64,000 nt of DNA from Chryseobacterium bernardetii. Its GTDB lineage: Bacteria; Bacteroidota; Bacteroidia; Flavobacteriales; Weeksellaceae. Positions 8,416-17,226 of this stretch are shown here, one piece after another; the first letter of the stretch is position 1, and each line of letters begins with the position of its first letter. The translations under genes were made by a program, and so were the position numbers. The stretch spans positions 3,949,501 through 4,013,500 of the forward strand of contig NZ_CP033932.1 in assembly GCF_003815975.1 (NCBI RefSeq), written 5' to 3'. The notes beneath the pieces were generated by a model. That model saw nothing but the letters and a program-made list of their open reading frames with translations. It searched no databases and was not told the origin of the DNA.

Positions 8416-9222
8416 ATGAATGCTAACGACAGTATCAAAATAGATGAACTTAAAAAGCCTTATTTTGTATGGTTTGAAGAAAACTGGGTTCATGACAATG
8501 TTCTCCATCAGCATAAAAAAGGTCAATTGGTCTTTGTAGAAAGCGGCTTTCAGTATATCACGATTGAGGAAAGAATTTATCTTCTTCCTCAAAATCACGC
8601 AGCCTGGATCCCGTCAAATGCCATACATAAGACCAACTCCCATTCTGAAAAGATCAAGCTGATGATTATGTTTGCCGATACAGACAGACACAATTCCTTT
8701 TATGATGAGGTAATTGTATTTTCTGTTCCTCCGGTATTGAGGGAAATGATAAAGTATGCTGAAAAGTGGTCTAAATTAAAGGAAAAAAATACAGATGAAA
8801 TGGTATTCTTAAAAGCACTTTTTAATGAACTTCCTCACTTTGTAGAACATTCTCTGAAGTTACACATCTGTCTGCCAAAAGATAAACGCCTGGAAAAAGT
8901 AATTGAATACCTTCATGGTCATTATAATACAGCAATAAAAATAGAAAGCCTAAGTGAACTTGCCCTGGTTTCTTCCCGGAGCCTGGAAAGAATATTCAAA
9001 AAAGAGACAGGTCTCACAGTAAGCAAATACCAACAGATGCTCCGTATTATTAAAAGCCTTGAACTTTTAAGCTCAGAAAGTTTTACGATTTCAGAAACAG
9101 CTTTTAAAGTAGGGTATAAGAGTGTACAGGCATACACCAGAAGTTTCCAGTCTGTAATGCATTTCAGACCGACAGATTTTATGAAAAACATTAACCTAGG
9201 AACAGTAAAAGGGATTTATTAA
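8416..9222 (+). CDS. AraC-family transcriptional regulator (cupin + HTH)
   Basis: 268 aa. The N-terminal cupin-like sensor (about 15-110) contains VHDNVLHQHKKGQLVFVE and AAWIPSNAIH, typical of the AraC-binding cupin. The C-terminal double helix-turn-helix (about 165-260) contains ALVSSRSLERIFKKETG and the second-HTH signature ISETAFKVGYKSVQAYTRSFQ, ending FRPTDFMKN. The gene is divergent from the MFS transporter, which it very likely controls. The architecture matches regulators paired with YycB/CynX-like exporters in many bacteria. Its effector is unknown. Confidence 0.88.
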   Translation: MNANDSIKIDELKKPYFVWFEENWVHDNVLHQHKKGQLVFVESGFQYITIEERIYLLPQNHAAWIPSNAIHKTNSHSEKIKLMIMFADTDRHNSFYDEVIVFSVPPVLREMIKYAEKWSKLKEKNTDEMVFLKALFNELPHFVEHSLKLHICLPKDKRLEKVIEYLHGHYNTAIKIESLSELALVSSRSLERIFKKETGLTVSKYQQMLRIIKSLELLSSESFTISETAFKVGYKSVQAYTRSFQSVMHFRPTDFMKNINLGTVKGIY

Positions 9223-9347
9223 CATTAAAAATAATTATATCCGGCTATATAAAAGCACTTATATCTTCTATTGTAAAGAATAATTCTCTTTTTTATCATT
9301 TATCACATTAATAGGAAATTCTTAACTATATACTTAATTAAAGCAAA

Positions 9348-9419
9348 AAGGCCTCCAAGTGTGGAGACCTTAAAAAAACACAAATGATGAAAAAAAATTA
9401 TTTCGATTCACAAATATAA
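9348..9419 (+). other. Hairpin plus 11-codon ORF in a 300-bp gene-free stretch
   Basis: The 9223-9525 stretch holds no normal gene. At 9348-9371 there is a GC-rich hairpin in an AT-rich setting: AAGG-c-CTCCA / TGGAG-a-CCTT, 4-nt loop. It is flanked by A runs on both sides, so it would terminate minus-strand rather than plus-strand transcription. Twelve nt downstream a tiny ORF (9384-9419) reads MMKKNYFDSQI and stops. This could be a small regulatory RNA, a leader, or a terminator remnant. I cannot assign it. Confidence 0.35.
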
Positions 9420-9525
9420 GCAAAATTTATATTATGCAATACATCGTATGTGTATTTTTTTTAAAAAATATTGATTTTAGATAAAAATCATCATTCATTA
9501 AAATATTCTGATTTTCCTTAACATT

Positions 9526-9738
9526 TTGAAACATAATCCCATCATACAAATAACTCCACCAAACCACAATTCATCTATAAAGCAGTTTTTACAAAAAAAA
9601 CTCTGGACTCAATATAACATCAAGATAATCGATAATCTAAAAGCAAAATACCACTCATTTGAACTGACCATCAAAAAAGACAGAATCTTTACAATGAAAA
9701 GTAAAAACGTGATCCGGGTCATAAAAAAAAGTGAATAA
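9526..9738 (+). CDS. Possible small hypothetical protein, 70 aa
   Basis: Open frame from TTG (9526) to 9738, basic and without a signal peptide or membrane segment. It contains LKAKYHSFELTIKKDRIFTMKSK, which looks protein-like rather than random. No promoter consensus or Shine-Dalgarno site supports the TTG start, and there is no ATG until late in the frame. It has the same orientation as the next gene (26-nt gap). It may be real, a remnant, or chance. Not recognised. Confidence 0.35.
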   Translation: MKHNPIIQITPPNHNSSIKQFLQKKLWTQYNIKIIDNLKAKYHSFELTIKKDRIFTMKSKNVIRVIKKSE

Positions 9739-9763
9739 ATTATTTTAATTTGGTCAAAAAGAG

Positions 9764-10369
9764 ATGAAGCCAAAACAGATTAAAGGAGTTCCAGAACAAA
9801 AATCAGGGGGATTCCATGACACAGAAACATATGTGAAGTTTGAAAAGGCATTAATTCCGCTAAAATATGAGGCCTTAAAAAAGCGGTTTTTCTCAGTCAA
9901 TCAATGGAAGAGCTATTGCGGAGAAGCGTTTGCAGATTTTAAACTCTATTCATCCAATGGCAGTCCGGTTGAGCGGGATCCACAAAAAGGAGACTTTGTC
10001 AGGATTAACATTCCCGGTCCCGGAGAAACAGAAGCCAAAGGGTATGATTGGGTAGAAGTGGTTGATATCTGCTATTATGAAGATAGCCATTCGGAAAGTA
10101 TTGTAATGACCTGCAGACCTTCCAGGAATCCTACTGATAAAAGCAGTCATATTGCCCATTTTTACAGTTCTAAAGCCACTTCTTCTTTTGTGATCCAGAG
10201 GTATTCCACTCATTTAAAGGCAGCTGTATACGGCAGGAATGAATCTCCAAACCTTAATGCCAACTTCATTGATATTATACGAAATTTAGCAGTAGCCATA
10301 GGAGGAATGATGGGAATCGCTAAAATTCAGTGGAGACAGCTTACCAACGGATTTTTAGATTTCGACTGA
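9764..10369 (+). CDS. Conserved hypothetical protein, 201 aa
   Basis: Not recognised. 201 aa, soluble, mixed alpha/beta by composition. Visible blocks are a 'GDFVRINIPGPGETEAKGYDWVEV' type segment (residues about 74-96), which looks like a beta-barrel start with a negatively charged loop, and a C-terminal helix with IIRNLAVAIGGMMGIAKIQW that is hydrophobic enough to be buried. Similar proteins without assigned function occur in flavobacteria, to my recollection. It stands alone: 84 nt to the downstream Crp gene, which has its own promoter. ATG at 9764 is the only good start. Function unknown. Confidence 0.7.
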   Translation: MKPKQIKGVPEQKSGGFHDTETYVKFEKALIPLKYEALKKRFFSVNQWKSYCGEAFADFKLYSSNGSPVERDPQKGDFVRINIPGPGETEAKGYDWVEVVDICYYEDSHSESIVMTCRPSRNPTDKSSHIAHFYSSKATSSFVIQRYSTHLKAAVYGRNESPNLNANFIDIIRNLAVAIGGMMGIAKIQWRQLTNGFLDFD

Positions 10370-10424
10370 GCAATACTTATTTTATCTACGTAAAACAAAC
10401 AGGCAAAAACAGAGCATTTATCAC

Positions 10425-10432
10425 TACATTTG
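10425..10432 (+). promoter_or_regulatory. -7 box of the Crp/Fnr regulator
   Basis: TACATTTG, a perfect TAnnTTTG, 20 nt before the ATG at 10453. Confidence 0.6.
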
Positions 10433-10452
10433 CTGATGATTAGCTCAAATAC

Positions 10453-11022
10453 ATGCAAGAACAACTGGTTTTATATATTAAAGATAAAATATCGGTAACA
10501 GATAACGAGATGGAAACTATTCTGTCTTATTTTAAGCCTATTGCATTAAAAAAGAATGAACTGCTGCTCACTAACGGACAATTCAGCCAAAAGACTTTTT
10601 TTGTGGCTAAAGGCTGCCTAAGAATATTCTTCATCAATAAAGACGGGCAAGAATCTACCCGTTATTTTGCTTTTGAAAATCAGTTTGCAACGGCATTGGT
10701 AAGCTTTATCACTTCCGAGCCATCCGAAGAGTTCATTCAGGCTGTGGAAGACACTGAAATCTATTATATTACTCACAAAGACTTTTACCACCTGCTGGAC
10801 ATTGTACCAAAATGGGAAAAATTCTACAGAATTTACCTGGAAATAGCTTATATAACCAATACTAAACGGCTGATGTCTTTTCTTGTTCAGGATGCATTGG
10901 AAAAATACCGTCAGCTACTGAAAGAAAATCCTATGATTGTCCGCAGACTCTCCAATAAAATGGTGGCTTCTTATCTTAATATTTCCCAGGAAACCTTGAG
11001 CAGGCTTAAATCTAAGCTTTGA
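10453..11022 (+). CDS. Crp/Fnr-family transcriptional regulator
   Basis: 189 aa. An N-terminal cyclic-nucleotide-binding-like beta-barrel (about 20-120; LLTNGQFSQKTFFVAKGCLRIFF) is followed by a dimerisation helix and a C-terminal winged helix-turn-helix (about 150-189; LSNKMVASYLNISQETLSRL). It belongs to the short Bacteroidota Crp subgroup, which usually lacks the Arg/Ser cAMP pocket, and I do not see the canonical pocket. Cysteines of an Fnr Fe-S cluster are absent. It precedes a metal-efflux locus on the same strand but has its own promoter, so a link is only positional. Confidence 0.88.
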   Translation: MQEQLVLYIKDKISVTDNEMETILSYFKPIALKKNELLLTNGQFSQKTFFVAKGCLRIFFINKDGQESTRYFAFENQFATALVSFITSEPSEEFIQAVEDTEIYYITHKDFYHLLDIVPKWEKFYRIYLEIAYITNTKRLMSFLVQDALEKYRQLLKENPMIVRRLSNKMVASYLNISQETLSRLKSKL

Positions 11023-11104
11023 GATATTGTATAAAACGGTCAAAAAACCTCTTTATTAAACAAAAATTAATCTTTTACATTTTTCTCAGGAAAAATTTAA
11101 GCCT

Positions 11105-11112
11105 TATATTTG
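11105..11112 (+). promoter_or_regulatory. -7 box directly in front of the small membrane protein
   Basis: Perfect TATATTTG ending 5 nt before ATG 11118. The predicted transcript start would fall on or next to the ATG, so the mRNA would be leaderless, or translation begins at one of the tandem ATGs at 11148/11151. Confidence 0.55.
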
Positions 11113-11117
11113 CAGGA

Positions 11118-11480
11118 ATGTTAAAATGGTTCTCCATAATATGTTCAATGATGTATGTGCTGGCTACCACCAATATGGGGGAAGTATTGAAGGTGCCTAT
11201 GTTTATCGAACATTTTATGGAATATGAAGGAAATCTTTCAGAGTTCGTTATGGAACATTATGATAACCATAAAAAAGATGCTGACTGGGATCTGGACCAA
11301 GAGCTACCATTTATCAATCCACCTATCGTACTTACTGTACATGCTCAGCTTCCTGATTATACCTTTGAGATCAAAAAACCTAAGGAAGTCCGAATTCCTC
11401 AAAAAAACAGTATTTACAAGGAAAAAGATTTCTCAGACCTTTACCTTTCCAGTATTTTCCAGCCTCCACGGCTTTCTTAA
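11118..11480 (+). CDS. Small exported/membrane protein upstream of metal efflux operon
   Basis: 120 aa from ATG 11118 (the open frame extends upstream to 11019, but a promoter box lies inside that extension). One hydrophobic segment at residues 3-20 is followed by a periplasmic, acidic and His-containing part: FIEHFMEYEGN, FVMEHYDNHKK and DADWDLDQELPF. Proteins of this kind (EH-F-EH … LPF) commonly precede CusA/CzcA pumps in Bacteroidota, by my recollection, and might bind metal in the periplasm. The family has no assigned function that I know. The pump gene starts 188 nt downstream. Start choice uncertain. Confidence 0.65.
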   Translation: MLKWFSIICSMMYVLATTNMGEVLKVPMFIEHFMEYEGNLSEFVMEHYDNHKKDADWDLDQELPFINPPIVLTVHAQLPDYTFEIKKPKEVRIPQKNSIYKEKDFSDLYLSSIFQPPRLS

Positions 11481-11593
11481 CGGATTTAAATTAAAAATTA
11501 ATGTTTTAAGTTTTACTTGAAACAACAGATTCTTATTACTTATCAATCAAATCTGCAGTATAATATCATTCTGCCTGTTTATTCAATAGATCT

Positions 11594-11626
11594 ATGAAAA
11601 TCTTTGATTTTCTTCTTTTGTAAACT
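11594..11626 (+). repeat. 33-nt interspersed repeat, copy A
   Basis: Contains the palindrome GAAAATC-TTT-GATTTTC followed by TTCTTTTGTAAACT. Matches 29 of 33 positions with copy B at 58874-58906, 47 kb away, also intergenic. Lies 43 nt before the pump gene. Confidence 0.6.
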
Positions 11627-11668
11627 TCCGGAATAAGCATACTACAGATTAGCCATTAATAATTTTTC

Positions 11669-14600
11669 ATGTTAAACAAAATTATTGAGTTTTCTGTAAA
11701 GAATAAACTCATCATTGCTCTGTTCACTATAGGATTAGTCCTTTTCGGAGTATATGAAACCACCAGATTACCCATTGATGCTCAGCCTGATATCACCAAT
11801 AACCAGGTACAGATTATTACCACCGCACCTTCTTACGGAGCTGCAGATATAGAGCGTCTCGTAACATTTCCCATTGAGCAGGCAACCAGCAACATCAGCG
11901 GAATCACCGAACTCCGAAGTCTTTCAAGATTTGGGTTATCACTGGTAACTGTTGTTTTTGACGATGATACCGATGTGTATTGGGCCCGCCAACAGGTTCA
12001 GGAGCGATTGCAGCTCGTTCAGGACAATATTCCCGCTGGAATTGGGAAGCCTGAACTGGGACCTATTTCAACCGGGTTGGGAGAAATCTTCCAATACGTG
12101 GTGAGAGCCAAGAAAGGCTATGAAAACGTATATGACGAAACGGAACTGAGAACTATTCAGGACTGGGTAGTCAGACGACAATTGCTCGGAACCAAAGGAG
12201 TGGCAGACGTCAGCAGTTTCGGAGGAAAACTGAAGCAGTATGAGATTGCTATCAACCCCAATAAACTTCAGGCCTTTAATATCAATATCAACGATGTATT
12301 TTCTGCATTGGAAAGTAATAACCAGAATACCGGAGGGGCCTATATTGAAAAGAAAGAAACGGTTCTTTTTATCCGGAGTGAAGGACTTTTGGGAACCAAA
12401 GAAGATATAGGGAATATTCAGGTAGCTAAAACCAGAGAAGGCATCCCGGTTCGCATTAAAGATGTAGCTTCTGTAAAGATCGGATATGCAACAAGGTATG
12501 GTGCCATGACCTATAATGATTCGGGAGAGGTATCCGGAGCCATTGTACTGATGCTTAAAGGAGAAAATGCCAACGAAGTTATAGGTAACATTAAGCAAAG
12601 GCTTGAGAAGATCCAGGAATCTTTACCGGAAGGTGTTGTAATTGAACCTTTCCTGGATCGTGCTAAAATGGTGAACAATACCATCAGTACGGTAAAAACT
12701 AACCTTATGGAAGGTGCATTGATCGTAGTTTTCATCCTGGTTGTATTCCTTGGAAACTTTAGAGCTGGGTTATTGGTAGCCTCTGTAATTCCTTTAGCCA
12801 TGCTGTTTGCCATTATTATGATGAATATCTTCGGCGTTGGAGGTAACCTGATGAGCCTTGGAGCCTTGGACTTCGGCCTTATTGTAGATGGTGCCGTTAT
12901 CATTGTGGAAGCTGTTCTGCATCAGCTGGCTCATAAAAAACATTTTGGAAAGGACAACATGCTCAGCAAAAAAGAAATGGATGGCCAGGTATCCAGTTCT
13001 GCTACCAAAATGGTTAACAGTGCGGTATTTGGGCAGATCATTATCCTTATCGTATACCTTCCGATCTTTACCCTGCAGGGGATTGAAGGAAAAATGTTCA
13101 AACCTATGGCTCAAACAGTAGCTTTTGCATTAATTGGAGCATTTATCCTTTCCCTTACCTATATTCCTATGATGAGTTCACTGGTATTAAGCAGAAAGAA
13201 AAAAGAAAAAGACAATATTTCCGACAGGGTAATGGCCAAAGTGGAAACAGGACATCAGAAATTCCTGATAAAAGCTCTGAAATACAGAAAAACAATCATT
13301 TTGGGTGTTCTTATTCTTTTTGCAGGAGCTGTTTTCACTCTATCAAGAATGGGTGGAGAGTTTATTCCATCTCTGGAAGAGGGGGATTTCGCAGTTGAAA
13401 TGAGAATTCTTCAGGGAAGTAATATCAATGAGACCAAAAAGGTAACCACACAGGCTTCGGGTATCTTGTTGAAGCAGTTTCCCGAGGTTCAGAAGATCGT
13501 TGTAAAGATCGGAAGTGCCGAGATCCCGACAGAACCTATGCCAATGGATGCTGGTGATATGATTATTGTTTTAAAACCTAAAAAAGAATGGACCTCTGCA
13601 AAATCATTCCCTGAACTCTCTGAAAAGATGAGCAAGGCATTAAGCGTCATTCCCGGGTTAACTACCAGCTTCCAGTTCCCGGTACAGATGCGTTTTAATG
13701 AACTGATGACCGGGGCAAGGCAGGATGTGGTCTGTAAAATTTATGGGGAAGACCTTGACAGCCTCACTACCTATGCCAAAAAGCTTGGAAGCATCATCAA
13801 TACGGTAAAAGGAGCACAGGACCTTTATATAGAGCCTGTTGAAGGAGCTCCACAGGTTGTTATTGATTACAACCGCTCAGAATTATCAAGATACAATATT
13901 TCTGTGGGAGAGATCAACAGAGTGATTAATATGGCTTTTGCCGGGCAGACGGCAGGAGCTTTATACGAAGGAGAGAAAAAATTTGACATTGTTGTCCGTA
14001 TGGATAATGATTATAAAAAAGATATTACCAGCATTCAGAATCTGTTGGTACCTACTGCTTCAGGAGAGCAGATCCCATTATCCCAGCTGGCAAAAGTAGA
14101 ACTTAAAGACAGCCCTAACCAGATCCAGAGAGAAGACACCAAAAGAAGGATCATCATAGGATTTAATGCCAGAGAAAGGGATGTTCAGAGCATTGTGGAA
14201 GAACTGCAGCAAAAAGTAGGGAAAAACCTTAAATTCTCACCGGGATATACCATTGCCTATGGAGGAACTTTTGAAAACCTAAATGAGGCTAAAGCAAGAT
14301 TAGGCATTGCCGTTCCTATTTCCCTGGTGATGATTTTCTTACTGCTATTCTTTGCATTTGGATCTGTAAAACACAGCTTATTAATTTATACAGCAATACC
14401 ATTATCAGCCATTGGCGGTGTATATTTCCTTGCTTTAAGAGGAATGCCCTTCAGCATCAGTGCAGGGGTTGGATTCATTGCATTATTTGGAGTGGCTGTA
14501 CTTAACGGAATTGTTTTGATATCAGAATTTAACAGATTGAAAAACAACGGAATAAACAACACCAGCAGAATTGTATTAATGGGAACAAGAATCAGGCTTC

Positions 14601-16006
14601 GTCCGGTCCTGATGACTGCTTTTGTAGCTTCATTAGGATTCCTTCCAATGGCGATCAGTAACGGAGCAGGAGCTGAAGTACAGAGACCGCTAGCCACAGT
14701 AGTGATTGGCGGGCTGATGCTTGCAACACTTTTAACCCTGTTTGTACTCCCAATTCTTTACGTCTTATTTGAACAAATTAATAAAGATAAAATGAAATTC
14801 TCCAAAAAAATAAACTATAAAAAACGGTCTGCTTTCTTACTGATGATCTCTTTCGGAAGCTTCCAGGCTCAGGAAAATATCACCTTTGAACAGGCACTTG
14901 AAAGAGCCTATCAACAAAACGGAACACTTAAAAACTCAAAATTAATCTCTGACTATCAGGAAAAATTAAAAGCCAGTTACCTTAATCTTCCCCAACTGGA
15001 AATAACAGGAGCATTCGGGCAGATTCAAGGTGAAGAAACGGATAATTCATTCGGAATTTCTCAAAGGTTTAGTTTTCCAACCGTTTATTCAAAGAGAAAA
15101 CAGATGCTGGATGCGGAATGGACGGCAAGCGTTATCAATCAGAACCTTACAAAAGCTCAGCTTACCAAAGAGGTCAGTGATGTTTTTTACAGAATCCTGG
15201 TGCTTCAGGAAAAGAAAAAAGTGCTGGAATACATCAGTAAACTGTACACCAACTTTGCTGATAAAGCCGGCTTAAGATTAAAAAAAGGAGAAGCCAATAT
15301 CTTAGAAGAATCTACTGCTGAAATTCAAAAAGAACAGATAAAAGTACAGTTGAATACCCTTGAAAATGATCTGAATATTACAAAATTGCAGCTCCAGCTG
15401 CTTCTTCAGTCGGAAACAGCTTATCAGCCCATTGCAGATCAGCCAACAATGAATATCGGACTTCAGGTTTCGGAGGAAATGGTAAAAAAGCATCCCGAGC
15501 TTCAGTATCTGCAACAGCAGATTAAAATAGGAGAGGCTGAAGTACAACTTGAAAAAAGCAGACTGCTGCCTGAACTTCTTATCGGATACACCAATCAGAG
15601 TATGAAAAACATTAATAACAACCGCTTTAATTCAGTTCAGGTGGGTGTAGGAATTCCGTTGTTTACCAAAGGACAAAGAGCGTTGGCAAAAGCCGCAGAA
15701 GCTAAAATTGCCATTTCTGAAAATCAATACCAGAGAAAAGAAATTGAACTGAGAAACAGGTTAGTGCAACAGCTGAGCAATTATATGAATCAGCAGAAAA
15801 TCATTGAAAATTATAAACAGAAACAGCTCCCAAAATCTGAAACCATCCTAAAAGCGGCCCAAAAACAAATGGATGTAGGAGAAATTGATTATCTGAACTG
15901 GGTAATACTGGTCAATCAGGCTGTAAAAACAAAAGCAGATTATATCGACAGCCTTGAAAGGCTGAATCAGATAGGAGCAGAGCTTAATTTCTTAATTTCA
16001 AAATAA
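11669..16006 (+). CDS. CzcA/CusA heavy-metal RND pump fused to a TolC/CzcC-like outer-membrane channel
   Basis: 1445 aa. Residues 1 to about 1035 are a full HME-RND pump: TM1 at 12-30, porter domains, and the TM4 signature DFGLIVDGAVIIVE at 401-414. That signature is the DFG…DGA…VE type associated with divalent cations (Co/Zn/Cd) rather than Cu/Ag. TM12 ends near 1035. Residues 1042-1445 are an outer-membrane efflux protein (two OEP-type coiled-coil repeats, LxxALERAYQQNGTLKNS start). The join keeps a Met (M1042, base 14792), a basic n-region, the hydrophobic core SAFLLMISFGSF and a QAQ signal-peptidase-like site. So an intact ancestral signal peptide sits in the middle of the chain. Such fusions recur in Bacteroidota. 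The adaptor gene follows after 7 nt. Metal specificity is inferred. Confidence 0.92.
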   Translation: MLNKIIEFSVKNKLIIALFTIGLVLFGVYETTRLPIDAQPDITNNQVQIITTAPSYGAADIERLVTFPIEQATSNISGITELRSLSRFGLSLVTVVFDDDTDVYWARQQVQERLQLVQDNIPAGIGKPELGPISTGLGEIFQYVVRAKKGYENVYDETELRTIQDWVVRRQLLGTKGVADVSSFGGKLKQYEIAINPNKLQAFNININDVFSALESNNQNTGGAYIEKKETVLFIRSEGLLGTKEDIGNIQVAKTREGIPVRIKDVASVKIGYATRYGAMTYNDSGEVSGAIVLMLKGENANEVIGNIKQRLEKIQESLPEGVVIEPFLDRAKMVNNTISTVKTNLMEGALIVVFILVVFLGNFRAGLLVASVIPLAMLFAIIMMNIFGVGGNLMSLGALDFGLIVDGAVIIVEAVLHQLAHKKHFGKDNMLSKKEMDGQVSSSATKMVNSAVFGQIIILIVYLPIFTLQGIEGKMFKPMAQTVAFALIGAFILSLTYIPMMSSLVLSRKKKEKDNISDRVMAKVETGHQKFLIKALKYRKTIILGVLILFAGAVFTLSRMGGEFIPSLEEGDFAVEMRILQGSNINETKKVTTQASGILLKQFPEVQKIVVKIGSAEIPTEPMPMDAGDMIIVLKPKKEWTSAKSFPELSEKMSKALSVIPGLTTSFQFPVQMRFNELMTGARQDVVCKIYGEDLDSLTTYAKKLGSIINTVKGAQDLYIEPVEGAPQVVIDYNRSELSRYNISVGEINRVINMAFAGQTAGALYEGEKKFDIVVRMDNDYKKDITSIQNLLVPTASGEQIPLSQLAKVELKDSPNQIQREDTKRRIIIGFNARERDVQSIVEELQQKVGKNLKFSPGYTIAYGGTFENLNEAKARLGIAVPISLVMIFLLLFFAFGSVKHSLLIYTAIPLSAIGGVYFLALRGMPFSISAGVGFIALFGVAVLNGIVLISEFNRLKNNGINNTSRIVLMGTRIRLRPVLMTAFVASLGFLPMAISNGAGAEVQRPLATVVIGGLMLATLLTLFVLPILYVLFEQINKDKMKFSKKINYKKRSAFLLMISFGSFQAQENITFEQALERAYQQNGTLKNSKLISDYQEKLKASYLNLPQLEITGAFGQIQGEETDNSFGISQRFSFPTVYSKRKQMLDAEWTASVINQNLTKAQLTKEVSDVFYRILVLQEKKKVLEYISKLYTNFADKAGLRLKKGEANILEESTAEIQKEQIKVQLNTLENDLNITKLQLQLLLQSETAYQPIADQPTMNIGLQVSEEMVKKHPELQYLQQQIKIGEAEVQLEKSRLLPELLIGYTNQSMKNINNNRFNSVQVGVGIPLFTKGQRALAKAAEAKIAISENQYQRKEIELRNRLVQQLSNYMNQQKIIENYKQKQLPKSETILKAAQKQMDVGEIDYLNWVILVNQAVKTKADYIDSLERLNQIGAELNFLISK

Positions 16007-16013
16007 CAGAATC

Positions 16014-17165
16014 ATGCAATTCAAAATAATATCAATATACAGTCTGGCTTTAATATTGGCTTTATCATCATGCACAGGCAAAAAAGAAGAGGAAAAAACC
16101 GTATATGAAAACACAAAATTTGCTAAAGGAACTGAAAATACTGTTCATCTGACGAATCAGCAGATTCAGTCTGTAGGCATTACCACTACATCCATCCAGG
16201 ACAGAAATATGGAAAAGCTGGTCCGCCTGAATGGAAAAGCAGAGATTGCACCATCCCATATCAGCTCCGTTTCAAGTATTATGGGCGGACATATCAAATC
16301 TATCAATGTGATGAATGGAAGTCATTTCACTAAAGGTCAGGTATTAGCTGTAGTAGAAGACCCGCAATTCATCCAGCTTCAGCAGGATTATCTGGTAACC
16401 AAAGCACAGCTTGAAGCTGCAAGGCTGAACTTTAACCGTCAGAAAGACCTTAATGCCAGCAAGGCAAGCAGTGATAAAACCCTTCAAACCGCTCAGGCAG
16501 ATTATTCAACCTTAAATGCCACATTGAGAGGGCTTGAAGAAAAATTACAGATCATTGGCATCAGTGCCAAAAGCTTAAACACAGGAAATATCAGAAGCAG
16601 AATTAATGTGTATGCCCCATTCAGTGGTTTTGTAAGTAAGATTATGGTAAATAACGGACAGTATATTAATCCGGCAGATACATTATTTGAATTGATTAAT
16701 CCGGCAGGGTTACTTTTAGAATTAAAGGTCTTTGAAAATGATATTAATGATATAAAAGTAGGACGGGAAATTCTGGTTTACAATAATCAGAAGCCTGATA
16801 TAAAGTCCAGTGCCAGAATTGTTAGTGTAGTTCCAAATATTGAAACAGGTGGCTCTGCAACAGCTATTGCTAAACTATCATCTGTTAACTCAGAATTCGT
16901 AAAAGGAATGTACGTGAATGCAGAAGTGAATATCAGCAACCGGTATACGCAAGGGCTTCCGAATGATGCCGTAATTTCTTTTGAAAACAAAAATTATGTT
17001 TTTGAAGACCTTGGAAAATCAAACTATAAAATGATTCCTGTGGTTACCGGAATTTCAGATGATCAGTTTACAGAAATTCTGAAAGCAGACTTCTTAAAAG
17101 ATAAAAAGATTGTGCAGAAAGGAGCTTACAGCCTCCTGATGATGTTGAAAAATAAAGCGGAATAA
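16014..17165 (+). CDS. RND efflux periplasmic adaptor lipoprotein (CusB/CzcB family)
   Basis: 383 aa membrane-fusion protein linking the RND pump to the outer-membrane channel. Lipoprotein signal peptide with lipobox LSSC, Cys20 as the lipidation site. A barrel-sandwich/lipoyl half (INVMNGSHFTKGQVLAVVEDPQFIQLQQDYL, about 95-125) precedes the alpha-hairpin (about 125-195). The second lipoyl half is VYAPFSGFVSKIMVNNGQYINPADTLF, followed by beta-barrel and membrane-proximal domains. It begins 7 nt after the pump/channel fusion, so the tripartite system is encoded by only two genes. A strong terminator follows. No His-rich N-terminal metal-binding tail is seen. Confidence 0.92.
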   Translation: MQFKIISIYSLALILALSSCTGKKEEEKTVYENTKFAKGTENTVHLTNQQIQSVGITTTSIQDRNMEKLVRLNGKAEIAPSHISSVSSIMGGHIKSINVMNGSHFTKGQVLAVVEDPQFIQLQQDYLVTKAQLEAARLNFNRQKDLNASKASSDKTLQTAQADYSTLNATLRGLEEKLQIIGISAKSLNTGNIRSRINVYAPFSGFVSKIMVNNGQYINPADTLFELINPAGLLLELKVFENDINDIKVGREILVYNNQKPDIKSSARIVSVVPNIETGGSATAIAKLSSVNSEFVKGMYVNAEVNISNRYTQGLPNDAVISFENKNYVFEDLGKSNYKMIPVVTGISDDQFTEILKADFLKDKKIVQKGAYSLLMMLKNKAE

Positions 17166-17187
17166 TTGCTTATCATTAATAATTTTT

Positions 17188-17226
17188 AAAGGTTTTGTTT
17201 ACTGAAGGTAAATAAAACCTTTTTTA
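17188..17226 (+). terminator. Terminator of the metal efflux operon
   Basis: 13-bp stem with one G-U pair, AAAGGTTTTGTTT (17188-17200) / AAATAAAACCTTT (17210-17222), loop of 9, then a T tract. Confidence 0.85.
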
